Origin: Gallaecimonas sp045291545
Lineage (GTDB): Bacteria; Pseudomonadota; Gammaproteobacteria; Enterobacterales; Gallaecimonadaceae
Length of the DNA: 64,000 nucleotides
NCBI RefSeq assembly: GCF_045291545.1
Contig: NZ_CP149514.1
Span: forward strand, 930,001-994,000
Reading direction: 5' to 3'
Shown: piece after piece, positions 18,403 through 26,272 of the stretch
Layout: each line of letters begins with the position of its first letter
Position numbering within the stretch: position 1 is the stretch's first letter
The notes under the pieces: generated by a model
What the model was told of the DNA's origin: nothing
Database searches by the model: none
The model's input: the letters and a program-made list of their open reading frames with translations, nothing else
Translations under genes and position numbers: made by a program

Positions 18403-18893
18403 GACTAATGGAAGCAGGGGACTTAAGTCAGGTTCTTGAATGGCGAAACCATCCTTATGTAAGAAGTGTCATGCATTCTCAGCAAGTTATTTGTGTCGAT
18501 GAGCACCAGAAATGGTTTGAGAATTCAAAAAAAAATCCCGACAGAACATTGCTTATATTTGAATATGAAGGACTAAATTCTGGTTTTGTTCAGTTCAATA
18601 AAACAGAAAAAAATGGTGAGGTTGAGTGGGGGTTCTATCTCAGTCCATCGGCTAAAAAAGGTGTAGGGTATATTATGGGTTTTTTGGCGCTAAAATATGC
18701 TTTTGAAAAACTCAAGGTCGACTCTGTAAGAGGAGTCGTCTTAGCATCTAATAGAAAATCTATTCGGTTTCACGAACGGCTGAATTTCCGACAAGTAAAT
18801 AGTGCTGAACAAGAGGATATCGGTCAGCCTCAAGAGACGACCGATGTTATATTTATTCTTGATAACGATTTTTTTAAGGTTGATTATGTCTAA
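18384..18893 (+). CDS. pseH: UDP-4-amino-sugar N4-acetyltransferase, PseH
   Basis: Acetylates the C4 amino group of the PseC product using acetyl-CoA. 169 residues, GNAT fold: RLMEAGDLSQVLEWRNHPYVR at the start is the family hallmark (W-R-N motif), EWGFYLSPSAKKGVGYIMG provides the acetyl-CoA loop, and SNRKSIRFHERLNF the C-terminal catalytic region. The start at ATG 18384 has GAGG at a fitting distance and overlaps pseG by 19 bases; the longer frame from 18342 is unlikely. From here the base composition falls toward AT. Confidence 0.92.
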   Translation: MYDAKIRLMEAGDLSQVLEWRNHPYVRSVMHSQQVICVDEHQKWFENSKKNPDRTLLIFEYEGLNSGFVQFNKTEKNGEVEWGFYLSPSAKKGVGYIMGFLALKYAFEKLKVDSVRGVVLASNRKSIRFHERLNFRQVNSAEQEDIGQPQETTDVIFILDNDFFKVDYV

Positions 18894-19941
18894 CTTGAAA
18901 TTGGTAATAGACGGTAGAGAAATATCTTCAAATCATCCTCCTTACATCATTGCGGAATTGTCAGCAAACCATAACGGTAACATCGAAACTGCTTTTAAGC
19001 TGATCCGTCAGGCTAAATTAGCTGGCGCAAGCGCTATAAAGATTCAAAGCTATACTCCAGATACAATCACATTAAATTCTAATAATCCAGATTTTTTAAT
19101 TAATGATGGCTTGTGGGCTGGTACTACCTTGTATGAACTATACCAAAAAGCACACACTCCTTGGGATTGGCATAAACCTCTTTTCGAAGAGGCACGTAGT
19201 TTAGGTATCACTATGTTTAGCTCTCCCTTCGATAATACCGCTGTGGATATGTTAGAAGATATAAATGCACCAGCGTATAAGATTGCTTCTTTTGAAGCTG
19301 TTGACTTGCCACTTATCCGTTATGTGGCAAGTACAGGTAAGCCCATGATTATCTCTACTGGTATGGCTGATGCTGACGAAATACAAGAAGCGATAGAAGC
19401 TGCAAGGGAAGGTGGTTGCAGGGAGCTTGCCATATTACACTGCGTTAGTGGCTATCCTGCACCATCTCAAGACTACAATTTGCGTACTATCGTTGATATG
19501 CAGGAACGCTTCGGTTTAGTTACTGGTCTATCAGACCATACCCTGGATAATACCACTGCTATTGCCAGCGTTGCCTTGGGCGCTGCTATCATCGAAAAGC
19601 ACTTCACCCTCGACCGTAACGGCGGTGGTCCCGATGATTCCTTCTCCTTGGAACCGGCAGACATGCAAGCCCTTTGCCGTGATAGTCAAACCGTATGGGA
19701 GGCTCTGGGCAGAATAGACTATGGTCGCAAGTCCAGCGAGCAGGGTAATGTCAAATTCCGTCGCTCTTTGTACTTTGTTAAAGACTTAGAGGCGGGTGAT
19801 ATTATTACTGCAGATGCAGTAAGAAGTGTTAGACCTGGATATGGAATTGCTCCAAAGTATTTAGGGGACTTAATAGGAAGAAAAATAAAGTTTGATGTGA
19901 AAAAAAACACTCCAGTTAATTTCGATTTAATACTAGACTAA
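18886..19941 (+). CDS. pseI: Pseudaminic acid synthase, PseI
   Basis: Condenses 6-deoxy-AltdiNAc with phosphoenolpyruvate to pseudaminic acid. 351 residues: NeuB-type TIM barrel (IAELSANHNGN near 20, KIQSYTPDTITL near 51, LHCVSGYPAP near 186, SDHTLDNTTAIASVALGA, EKHFTLDRNGGGPDDSFSL) plus a C-terminal antifreeze-like SAF domain from about 285 (RSLYFVKDLEAGDIIT). YTPDT and GGGPDDSFSL are typical of PseI rather than NeuB. Start at ATG 18886 with TAAGG upstream, overlapping pseH by eight bases. Completes the six-gene pathway. Confidence 0.95.
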   Translation: MSNLKLVIDGREISSNHPPYIIAELSANHNGNIETAFKLIRQAKLAGASAIKIQSYTPDTITLNSNNPDFLINDGLWAGTTLYELYQKAHTPWDWHKPLFEEARSLGITMFSSPFDNTAVDMLEDINAPAYKIASFEAVDLPLIRYVASTGKPMIISTGMADADEIQEAIEAAREGGCRELAILHCVSGYPAPSQDYNLRTIVDMQERFGLVTGLSDHTLDNTTAIASVALGAAIIEKHFTLDRNGGGPDDSFSLEPADMQALCRDSQTVWEALGRIDYGRKSSEQGNVKFRRSLYFVKDLEAGDIITADAVRSVRPGYGIAPKYLGDLIGRKIKFDVKKNTPVNFDLILD

Positions 19942-19943
19942 CA

Positions 19944-21128
19944 ATGCCAAGATTAATCTATTATATGGCAGGGGAGGCTTTTTTTAAAGCTTCCCCATTT
20001 CTATTGCTACCATTTCTGACAAGGATGTTAAGCGAAAAACAGTTTTCGTTATATGCTGAAAGCCAGTCTTATTTAAACTTAGTAACAGTATTCATACTTT
20101 TTTTTCAAGATGGTGCTATTATTAGGTACTATCATAGATATGGGTCTAGATTTTTATATACATTAACTCAAACTTCAGTTTATTTATCATCTTTTATTGC
20201 GATTTCTATATTCATTGTTGGCGTCATTTATAAAAATCAGTTCATCCAGGTTGTTTCATTTTCTTCTCTTTCTCAATCTATTGTTTCAGTCTCTCTTTCG
20301 GGAATTCAATGTAAAAATCTCGCAAAGAGATATTTTTTTGTGCAATTATTTCATTCAATCAGTACTTTAACTTTAGTTTTCATTTTAGTTTCATTCTTAA
20401 GAAGCTATCAAATTGTTTTTCTTGGTTTTTTATTAGCGAATTCGCTCACCTTCATATACTCGAAGTTCATATTCCATTTAGATAATAAAAAATTGAAATT
20501 AAGGAGAGTAATGCTGGCGTTGCGTTACTTTTTTTATTTTTCATCACCATTAATATTTCATGGCCTGAGTTTTTTCTTCAAGGGCTATTTCGATAGGATA
20601 ATCATATCTAATGATTATCCTGCTTCTGACCTAAATAAATATGCTGCATCATTTCAAATTGCATCAATATTCTCAGTTTTGATTATTGGCTTAAATAGAG
20701 CATTTTTAAATAAGTATTACAGTTTGATTTCATCTGGTTATTTGACATCGAAAAAGATATTGGAATATGTCTTTTATTCCTTAGCCATTAGCGTGTTTAT
20801 TTTTTTTCTTCTGACGTTTATACCGAATAGTTTGTATCAGCATATAATATCAAAAAGCTACGAAAATATTTCAAAAATGGTTTCATTTTTTTCTCTTGGA
20901 ATATTGATGAACGTCCCCTACCTTTTGATTGTAAATTATTTTTTTTACCACGCGCGCAATTCTTTGGTTTCTGTATGTACATTTATCTCCGCATTTCTTC
21001 ATGTTTCAATGCTGCTGATTTTCTCAGGAAATGTTGAGGTGGAATTTATTTCATTGCTTTTATTCTTTTCCAATTTGTTTCTGGTTGTTATTCTTGCCTT
21101 ACTACTTGGGAAATCATTATTTTCATGA
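19944..21128 (+). CDS. wzx: Wzx-like oligosaccharide flippase
   Basis: 394 residues with about twelve hydrophobic segments and little else, the pattern of polysaccharide-synthase/MATE-like lipid-linked oligosaccharide flippases. The N-terminus MPRLIYYMAGEAFFKASPFLLLPFLTR is characteristic (G-x-x-x-x-K-x-x-x-F-L-L-L-P-F-L-T-R). It would move the undecaprenyl-diphosphate-linked repeat unit to the periplasm. The gene is strikingly AT-rich relative to pseB-G, a sign of recent transfer. Begins two bases after pseI and overlaps the next gene by four (ATGA). Confidence 0.85.
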   Translation: MPRLIYYMAGEAFFKASPFLLLPFLTRMLSEKQFSLYAESQSYLNLVTVFILFFQDGAIIRYYHRYGSRFLYTLTQTSVYLSSFIAISIFIVGVIYKNQFIQVVSFSSLSQSIVSVSLSGIQCKNLAKRYFFVQLFHSISTLTLVFILVSFLRSYQIVFLGFLLANSLTFIYSKFIFHLDNKKLKLRRVMLALRYFFYFSSPLIFHGLSFFFKGYFDRIIISNDYPASDLNKYAASFQIASIFSVLIIGLNRAFLNKYYSLISSGYLTSKKILEYVFYSLAISVFIFFLLTFIPNSLYQHIISKSYENISKMVSFFSLGILMNVPYLLIVNYFFYHARNSLVSVCTFISAFLHVSMLLIFSGNVEVEFISLLLFFSNLFLVVILALLLGKSLFS

Positions 21129-22039
21129 ATTTGTTTTTTTGTGAAACACCCTTCCATTATTTAATGTCTATTTCTATTGTAGATAAATTTGATATCGATG
21201 ATGCCGTAATCTTAATAAAAAAGGGGATGTTGAAAAAATCAAGCAGAGATGTGAAAGTAATAGAGCTTGGAGGGGGTGGGGCTCTTTTGTTTTTCATCCT
21301 ATTAAATAGGAATAAGATATCAAGTTTTTATTCTGGTAACTTAAAGAAAATAAAATCAAGATTTATATGCCAGGTCTTACGTGGAAAGAAAATTTTTTCA
21401 TTTGATGATGGTGCAGGTAGTCGATGGGGAAGTGGTTACTTTTATAATACCAATGAGTCACTCCTCAAAAAAATCGTCTTATTTTTTATTGGTGGACGGT
21501 ATCAAGATTTTTGGGAAAGAAAAGTGATCTGTCATTATAGTATTTTTGAAAAAGGAATAACGTTCCTAGGAAAAAAAACTATAATAATTCCATTGGTGAA
21601 GTCAAGTAATATTAATTCTAATGTTAGATTGGGTGTTTTAGATTCAAAGAGTAATGTTTTCATTTTAGGTTCTCCATTTGTTTCTGATGGTCTAGTAGCA
21701 GACAGTGATTATCTGAATAAGATAATTCACATTGCTAATAATTTTCCCGAGTGTAATATATTTTACTACTGTCACCCACGAGAAGACTACGATTGGGTGG
21801 TTAATTTAACAGCTAAACTTAATGTCAAAGTAATTGCTAGTAATGGACCAGTTGAAATGGTTTTCACAGGATTTAAAGAGAGCACTTTTATTGGTTTTTA
21901 TTCTACATCTTTGGTGAATTTAAAGAAAATGAATTTTGATGCCGTATACCTTTGCCATCTTAATTTTAAAGGCTTTGATAAGAGCGTGGAAGATTTCATG
22001 ATCATTAATGGAGTCATTAAAATTGAATTTGAAAATTAA
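21125..22039 (+). CDS. Sialyltransferase-like glycosyltransferase; candidate pseudaminyltransferase
   Basis: 304 residues, AT-rich. The protein opens with NLFFCETPFHYLMS, like the V-C-x-T-P-F-H opening of GT52 (Lst-type) sialyltransferases. It carries the three short motifs shared by bacterial sialyltransferases: D-D-G at 94-96 (FSFDDGAGSRWG), H-P at 217-218 (YYCHPRED) and S/T-S at 260-262 (GFYSTSLVNL). CMP-nonulosonate is the donor of such enzymes, and this gene sits right after the complete CMP-pseudaminic acid pathway and the flippase; no sialic acid synthesis genes are present. I infer transfer of pseudaminic acid to the growing repeat unit. The membership rests on motifs by eye, not on an alignment. 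No signal peptide or membrane segment; cytoplasmic. Confidence 0.65.
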   Translation: MNLFFCETPFHYLMSISIVDKFDIDDAVILIKKGMLKKSSRDVKVIELGGGGALLFFILLNRNKISSFYSGNLKKIKSRFICQVLRGKKIFSFDDGAGSRWGSGYFYNTNESLLKKIVLFFIGGRYQDFWERKVICHYSIFEKGITFLGKKTIIIPLVKSSNINSNVRLGVLDSKSNVFILGSPFVSDGLVADSDYLNKIIHIANNFPECNIFYYCHPREDYDWVVNLTAKLNVKVIASNGPVEMVFTGFKESTFIGFYSTSLVNLKKMNFDAVYLCHLNFKGFDKSVEDFMIINGVIKIEFEN

Positions 22040-23339
22040 AAATTTAAATTATCATTATCTTGTTCTGCTTGTTGTTTTTTTATTTCCTGCGTTTAAATGG
22101 ACTCAGGGGGGAACTGCGTTAGGACAGAAACTTATGCACCTTTGTGTGCTCTTTATTTATGTCCCTTTTTTTTTAATGGCTGCATTTAACAAAAATAGCT
22201 TTATAAATTCAACCTTTGGAGATAAAAATAGAAAGCACATTATACAATCCTTATTTTACTTCTTTTCGGTATCTATATACTTTGTCGCAGTTGTATTTTT
22301 TATTTCACCCAATCCGTCAGTTAGTGACTTTAGTGATTTTTTTAGACCTTTCGTTTACTTTCTCTATTTTTCAATTCCATTAATATTCCCAATTCGGCAA
22401 AACGAAATCAATAAATTGTTTGCTTTTTTACTTTGGTCTGTTTTAATTCAAATTTTATTTTCTGCTTTTGTTTATATTAAAGCGCTTTGGCCTATCGTCG
22501 ATGTTTTTAAGGGAAGGATGAGTGATGATATTATTCAGTATCATTTTTTCAGATGGTCAGGAACTTTTGTTTACCCAAGTGACTTTAGTTTTTTTCTATC
22601 CTTCTTTTTCTATTATTTAATTTATTCTTTAGGTCAGAGTTTCTCGGTTGGAAAAAAAATTAAATTTACTATTTTAATAATTTTTATTTTCACCGCAATA
22701 TTTATGACTTTGTCTAGAGGGGGGTTGGCATCTGTATTGTTTATATCTTTACTTATCTATATATTCACTAGCTTAAAAAAATCTTTGTTTTTTAATGCTA
22801 CTATTATTATTGTTTTTGTTTCATTATTCGGTGCTGTGGTTTGGGCCTTATCTAGTTCAAGCTTTGAGAAATATAACTTTGACTATATTGTTGCCCCATT
22901 TTCTAAAAAGGGACCGGATGACTCAACCAAGCATAGAATTATAGAGCTTGAATTGGCTGAAAAGTATTCAACAAAACATTTCCCTTTCGGTGTCGGTGGC
23001 GATAGAGAAAATCTATCAAAAGAAGTTGGTGTTATAGAGAGTTATTACGGGAATATTTTAATAAGATGGGGGTGGTTCGGCTTATTTATTAATTTTATTT
23101 TTTTGTTTTATATACTGCTGATTGCCTTTAAACTAATTAAGTTTGAAAGAAGCGTTGAAAATAAAAGCTTTTTCGTTGCTGCTTTTTTTACAATTGCTTC
23201 AGTTCCAATTATTTTTGGTTTCTCATCAGCCATGAGCGACAGATTTAAGACATTGCCATTTTATTATCTCCTTTGTGGTTATGTAGTATCATATTACTGC
23301 GGAATATTGACGGATGATAGGAAATTTAAAAATGAATGA
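22008..23339 (+). CDS. wzy: Wzy-like O-antigen/capsule polymerase
   Basis: 443 residues with ten or more hydrophobic segments and a larger polar loop near 285-335 between late segments, the layout of Wzy polymerases. The short motif TLSRGGLASVLF (around 225-236) resembles the S-R-(G/S/T)-(G/A) turn of the Wzy_C/WaaL superfamily. It would polymerise repeat units in the periplasm. The ATG at 22008 overlaps the previous gene by 32 bases and has no clear ribosome site; a TTG at 22023 is an alternative. AT-rich like its neighbours. Confidence 0.8.
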   Translation: MESLKLNLKIKNLNYHYLVLLVVFLFPAFKWTQGGTALGQKLMHLCVLFIYVPFFLMAAFNKNSFINSTFGDKNRKHIIQSLFYFFSVSIYFVAVVFFISPNPSVSDFSDFFRPFVYFLYFSIPLIFPIRQNEINKLFAFLLWSVLIQILFSAFVYIKALWPIVDVFKGRMSDDIIQYHFFRWSGTFVYPSDFSFFLSFFFYYLIYSLGQSFSVGKKIKFTILIIFIFTAIFMTLSRGGLASVLFISLLIYIFTSLKKSLFFNATIIIVFVSLFGAVVWALSSSSFEKYNFDYIVAPFSKKGPDDSTKHRIIELELAEKYSTKHFPFGVGGDRENLSKEVGVIESYYGNILIRWGWFGLFINFIFLFYILLIAFKLIKFERSVENKSFFVAAFFTIASVPIIFGFSSAMSDRFKTLPFYYLLCGYVVSYYCGILTDDRKFKNE

Positions 23340-24075
23340 GAAAAAAGCTGTCGATATAATTGACTCTAAGATACAGTCCAGTGATTATCTAGCTAGACTA
23401 TATAAAAAGATAGAGTTTGATAGATTGGAAAACTCATTCTCTTTGTCATTTCTTAATCCGTATTCATACTTTAAAATTCTTGAGTGTCCCAATGTGTCAT
23501 ATCTTGATATTGATCATTTTTTAATAGATGGCTCTTTGCTTTGTTTTTTTGACTCCTTCTTCAATGGTAGAAAAACAATAAGATATTCTTTTGATTTTTC
23601 CTCTCTGGCCGATCCGTTGTTATCTTATTTTAATAGGAAGAGATATAATGTGGCAGCGATAGGAGGAACGAGCTCTGAAATTAGTAAGTTTGTTGAGAAA
23701 ATTGAAATTAAATATCCAGGACTGAATTTAAAATATCAATCATCTGGTTATTTTGGTGATGAGTTACTTGATGATGTATCAAAAGTATTGATTGACAGGA
23801 AAGTAGATATAGTTATTTTGGGGCTAGGCACTCCAAAGCAAGAATATTACGCAAGTGTTCTAAAGAAAAAAATCCCGAAAGGAGTCTTTTTTTTAACATG
23901 TGGTGGTTTTATTTCTCAAACGGCAAGAAAAATGGATTATTATCATCCCATCGTTAAGCGTCTTGGATTGCGCTGGCTTCAGCGTTTTTTAATGGAGCCC
24001 CATGTTCGGAAACGCTTGATTTTTGATTATCCGTCTTTTGTTGTAAAGTACATTAAACTTCATATGAAGAGATAA
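23332..24075 (+). CDS. WecG/TagA/CpsF-family glycosyltransferase (GT26)
   Basis: 247 residues. GLGTPKQE at 164-171 and the C-terminal signature GLRWLQRFLMEPHVRKR identify family GT26, which includes WecG (ManNAcA transfer to lipid I) and TagA. These act on a freshly primed undecaprenyl-PP-HexNAc, so this enzyme probably adds the second sugar after the WecA-like step. Start at ATG 23332 with AGGAAA upstream; the in-frame ATG at 23314 would place more of it inside wzy. Last AT-rich gene; the following galU returns to the chromosomal composition. Confidence 0.85.
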   Translation: MNEKKAVDIIDSKIQSSDYLARLYKKIEFDRLENSFSLSFLNPYSYFKILECPNVSYLDIDHFLIDGSLLCFFDSFFNGRKTIRYSFDFSSLADPLLSYFNRKRYNVAAIGGTSSEISKFVEKIEIKYPGLNLKYQSSGYFGDELLDDVSKVLIDRKVDIVILGLGTPKQEYYASVLKKKIPKGVFFLTCGGFISQTARKMDYYHPIVKRLGLRWLQRFLMEPHVRKRLIFDYPSFVVKYIKLHMKR

Positions 24076-24081
24076 ATTCGA

Positions 24082-24963
24082 ATGAAAGCAGTGATCCCCG
24101 TTGCCGGCCTTGGCACCCGTATGCTCCCCGCTTCCAAGGCGATTCCCAAAGAAATGCTGCCAGTGGTAGATAAGCCGCTTATTCAATACGTGGTTAACGA
24201 GTGTGTGGCGGCCGGTATTAAGGAAATTGTGCTGGTTACCCATTCTTCTAAAAACGCCATTGAAAACCACTTCGACAAGAGTTTTGAACTGGAGTCGATG
24301 CTGGAAAAACGCGTTAAGCGCCAGCTGTTGGAAGAGGTGCAGAACATTTGCCCTGAGGGGGTAACCATCATGCATGTGCGTCAGGGTGAAGCTAAAGGCC
24401 TGGGCCATGCCATTCAGTGCGCCAAACCGCTGGTGGGTGATGCGCCTTTTGCCGTGGTGCTGCCTGATGTATTGGTAGATGACGTAGCTGCCAACCCCGC
24501 CAAAGACAACATGGCGGAAATGCTGGCGCGTTTTAACAGCAGCGGCACCAGCCAGGTGATGGTGGAACCTGTACCGCAAGAAGCGGTAAGCAGCTACGGC
24601 GTTGTTGATTTAGCTGGTGCGGCGATTGAGCCTGGCCAATCGGTAGCAATGAATGCCATCGTCGAGAAACCTCCAGTAGATGAAGCGCCTTCCAATATGG
24701 CTGTAGTAGGGCGCTATATCTTCAGTAAAGATATTTGGCCATTACTTGCCAAAACACCCATCGGCGCCGGTGGTGAAATTCAATTAACAGACACCATTGC
24801 CATGCTGATGAGTAGCCAAGCTGTTGAGGCTTATCGCATCAAGGGCCGCAGCCATGATTGCGGTGACAAACTCGGCTACCTGCAAACCTTTGTTACCTAT
24901 GGCCTGCGCCACCCCAAGCTGGGTAAAGATTTTGCGCAGTTCATTAAAGGCCTGGAGCTGTAA
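24082..24963 (+). CDS. galU: UTP-glucose-1-phosphate uridylyltransferase
   Basis: Makes UDP-glucose from glucose-1-phosphate and UTP. 293 residues. Nucleotidyltransferase opening IPVAGLGTRMLPASKAIPKEMLPVVDKP with the G-x-G-T-R and K-E-M-L-P motifs, RQGEAKGLGHAI near 110, VLPDVLVDD near 130 with the metal-binding Asp, and IVEKP near 195. UDP-glucose feeds galE next door and ugd at 31.8 kb. Abuts galE with no gap (TAA then ATG). Confidence 0.95.
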   Translation: MKAVIPVAGLGTRMLPASKAIPKEMLPVVDKPLIQYVVNECVAAGIKEIVLVTHSSKNAIENHFDKSFELESMLEKRVKRQLLEEVQNICPEGVTIMHVRQGEAKGLGHAIQCAKPLVGDAPFAVVLPDVLVDDVAANPAKDNMAEMLARFNSSGTSQVMVEPVPQEAVSSYGVVDLAGAAIEPGQSVAMNAIVEKPPVDEAPSNMAVVGRYIFSKDIWPLLAKTPIGAGGEIQLTDTIAMLMSSQAVEAYRIKGRSHDCGDKLGYLQTFVTYGLRHPKLGKDFAQFIKGLEL

Positions 24964-25998
24964 ATGATTTTGGTCACAGGTGGTGCCGGTTACATCGGCT
25001 CTCATACCTTGGTTGAGCTGTTAACTATCGGCCAAGAAGTGCTGGTGCTGGACAACCTCGCCAATAGCTCCGTTGAAGCATTGAAGCGAGTGGCCAAAAT
25101 CACCGGTAAAGGTGTCACCTTTGTAGAAGGAGATATTCGCAACCGCGAGCTGCTTGATAAGCTCTTTGCTGAAAATGCCATCACCGCTGTTGTGCACTTT
25201 GCTGGCCTCAAAGCCGTGGGTGAAAGCGTGCAGCAGCCGCTGCGGTACTACCAGAATAATGTCGCCGGCACCCTAACGCTATGTGAGGCAATGGCGGCGG
25301 CTGGCGTCTATAAGCTGGTGTTTTCCTCGTCAGCTACCGTGTACGGGGACCCGGCTACGGTTCCTATCACTGAAGCCAGCCCTACTGGCGCCACTACTAA
25401 CCCCTATGGCACCTCCAAGCACATGGTTGAACGCGTTCTGTTTGACCTGGCTGGCGCCAATGCTAACTGGCGTATTGCCGTATTACGCTACTTCAACCCG
25501 GTAGGGGCTCACTCATCAGGGCTTATCGGCGAGGACCCTAACGGTATCCCCAATAACCTTGTGCCCTATATTAGCCAGGTTGCGGTAGGGCGCTTACCTG
25601 CGCTGAACATCTTTGGCAACGACTACCCTACGGCTGACGGCACAGGTGTGCGTGATTATATTCACGTGGTGGATTTAGCCCAGGGGCATATCAAAGCGCT
25701 TGATAAGCTCAATACTCAAACCGGCTGCGTGGCCTACAACCTCGGCACGGGTAACGGCTACTCGGTGCTGGATATGGTCAAAGCCTTTGAGCAGGCTTCC
25801 GGCAAGCCGGTGCCGTATCAGTTTGCACCGCGCCGCCCCGGCGACATTGCCAGCTGCTATGCCGACCCGGCTTTTGCCACCAAAGAACTGGGCTGGCACG
25901 CCGAGCGGAATTTAGCCCAGATGATGGCAGATACTTGGCGTTGGCAGTCTAAAAACCCTGAGGGTTACAAGGCCGATTCTGAGCATTTCATTATGTAA
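24964..25998 (+). CDS. galE: UDP-glucose 4-epimerase
   Basis: Interconverts UDP-glucose and UDP-galactose (some members also UDP-HexNAc). 344 residues, SDR fold: NAD site GGAGYIGSH at 6-14, the SSATVYG strand around 119-126, catalytic YGTSK near 147-151, and RYFNPVGAHSSG and RRPGDIASCYAD at the C-terminus. Last gene of the ops-led operon, followed by a strong terminator. In this context it likely supplies galactose-configured sugar for the polymer. Confidence 0.95.
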   Translation: MILVTGGAGYIGSHTLVELLTIGQEVLVLDNLANSSVEALKRVAKITGKGVTFVEGDIRNRELLDKLFAENAITAVVHFAGLKAVGESVQQPLRYYQNNVAGTLTLCEAMAAAGVYKLVFSSSATVYGDPATVPITEASPTGATTNPYGTSKHMVERVLFDLAGANANWRIAVLRYFNPVGAHSSGLIGEDPNGIPNNLVPYISQVAVGRLPALNIFGNDYPTADGTGVRDYIHVVDLAQGHIKALDKLNTQTGCVAYNLGTGNGYSVLDMVKAFEQASGKPVPYQFAPRRPGDIASCYADPAFATKELGWHAERNLAQMMADTWRWQSKNPEGYKADSEHFIM

Positions 25999-26049
25999 TA
26001 CCAGCTGAGCTCAGGCTTGTAACCTGAACGTTATATGAATAATGAAATC

Positions 26050-26088
26050 AAAGGCATAGTTCCAAAAGGGCTGTGCCTTTTCTTTTTT
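26050..26088 (+). terminator. Intrinsic terminator after galE
   Basis: A ten-pair stem (AAAGGCATAG at 26050-26059; CTGTGCCTTT at 26071-26080, one G-U pair) with an eleven-base loop and a T-rich tail TCTTTTTT. It closes the first glycan operon, 52 bases after the galE stop. Confidence 0.85.
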
Positions 26089-26272
26089 CATGCGAAAACA
26101 AAGTCTTATGCATTTGCATTTCCTGTTTAAATCTAGATGCCTAGCTGTTAGGATGCAGCCTTATGGTGTGATTGGTATGTAAATGGTGAGTAAAGGGGCT
26201 GCGGCGGTTTTCTGTGCCTGCCAGCAGTGTTTTTTTGCTTGCCGTTGGTTTTTGTCCATCGAAGATTTTTGA

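Noticed and set aside
21125..22039. Maf-type motility accessory factor as identity for this gene
   Set aside because: It lacks the size and domain pattern of Maf proteins, while short sialyltransferase-like motifs are present.
26089..26272. Possible second ops/JUMPstart before the Wza-Wzb-Wzc genes (GGCGGTTTTC near 26203, TAGCTGTTAGG near 26142)
   Set aside because: The core departs from GGCGGTAGCGTG after six bases and the spacing to the upstream piece is wrong.
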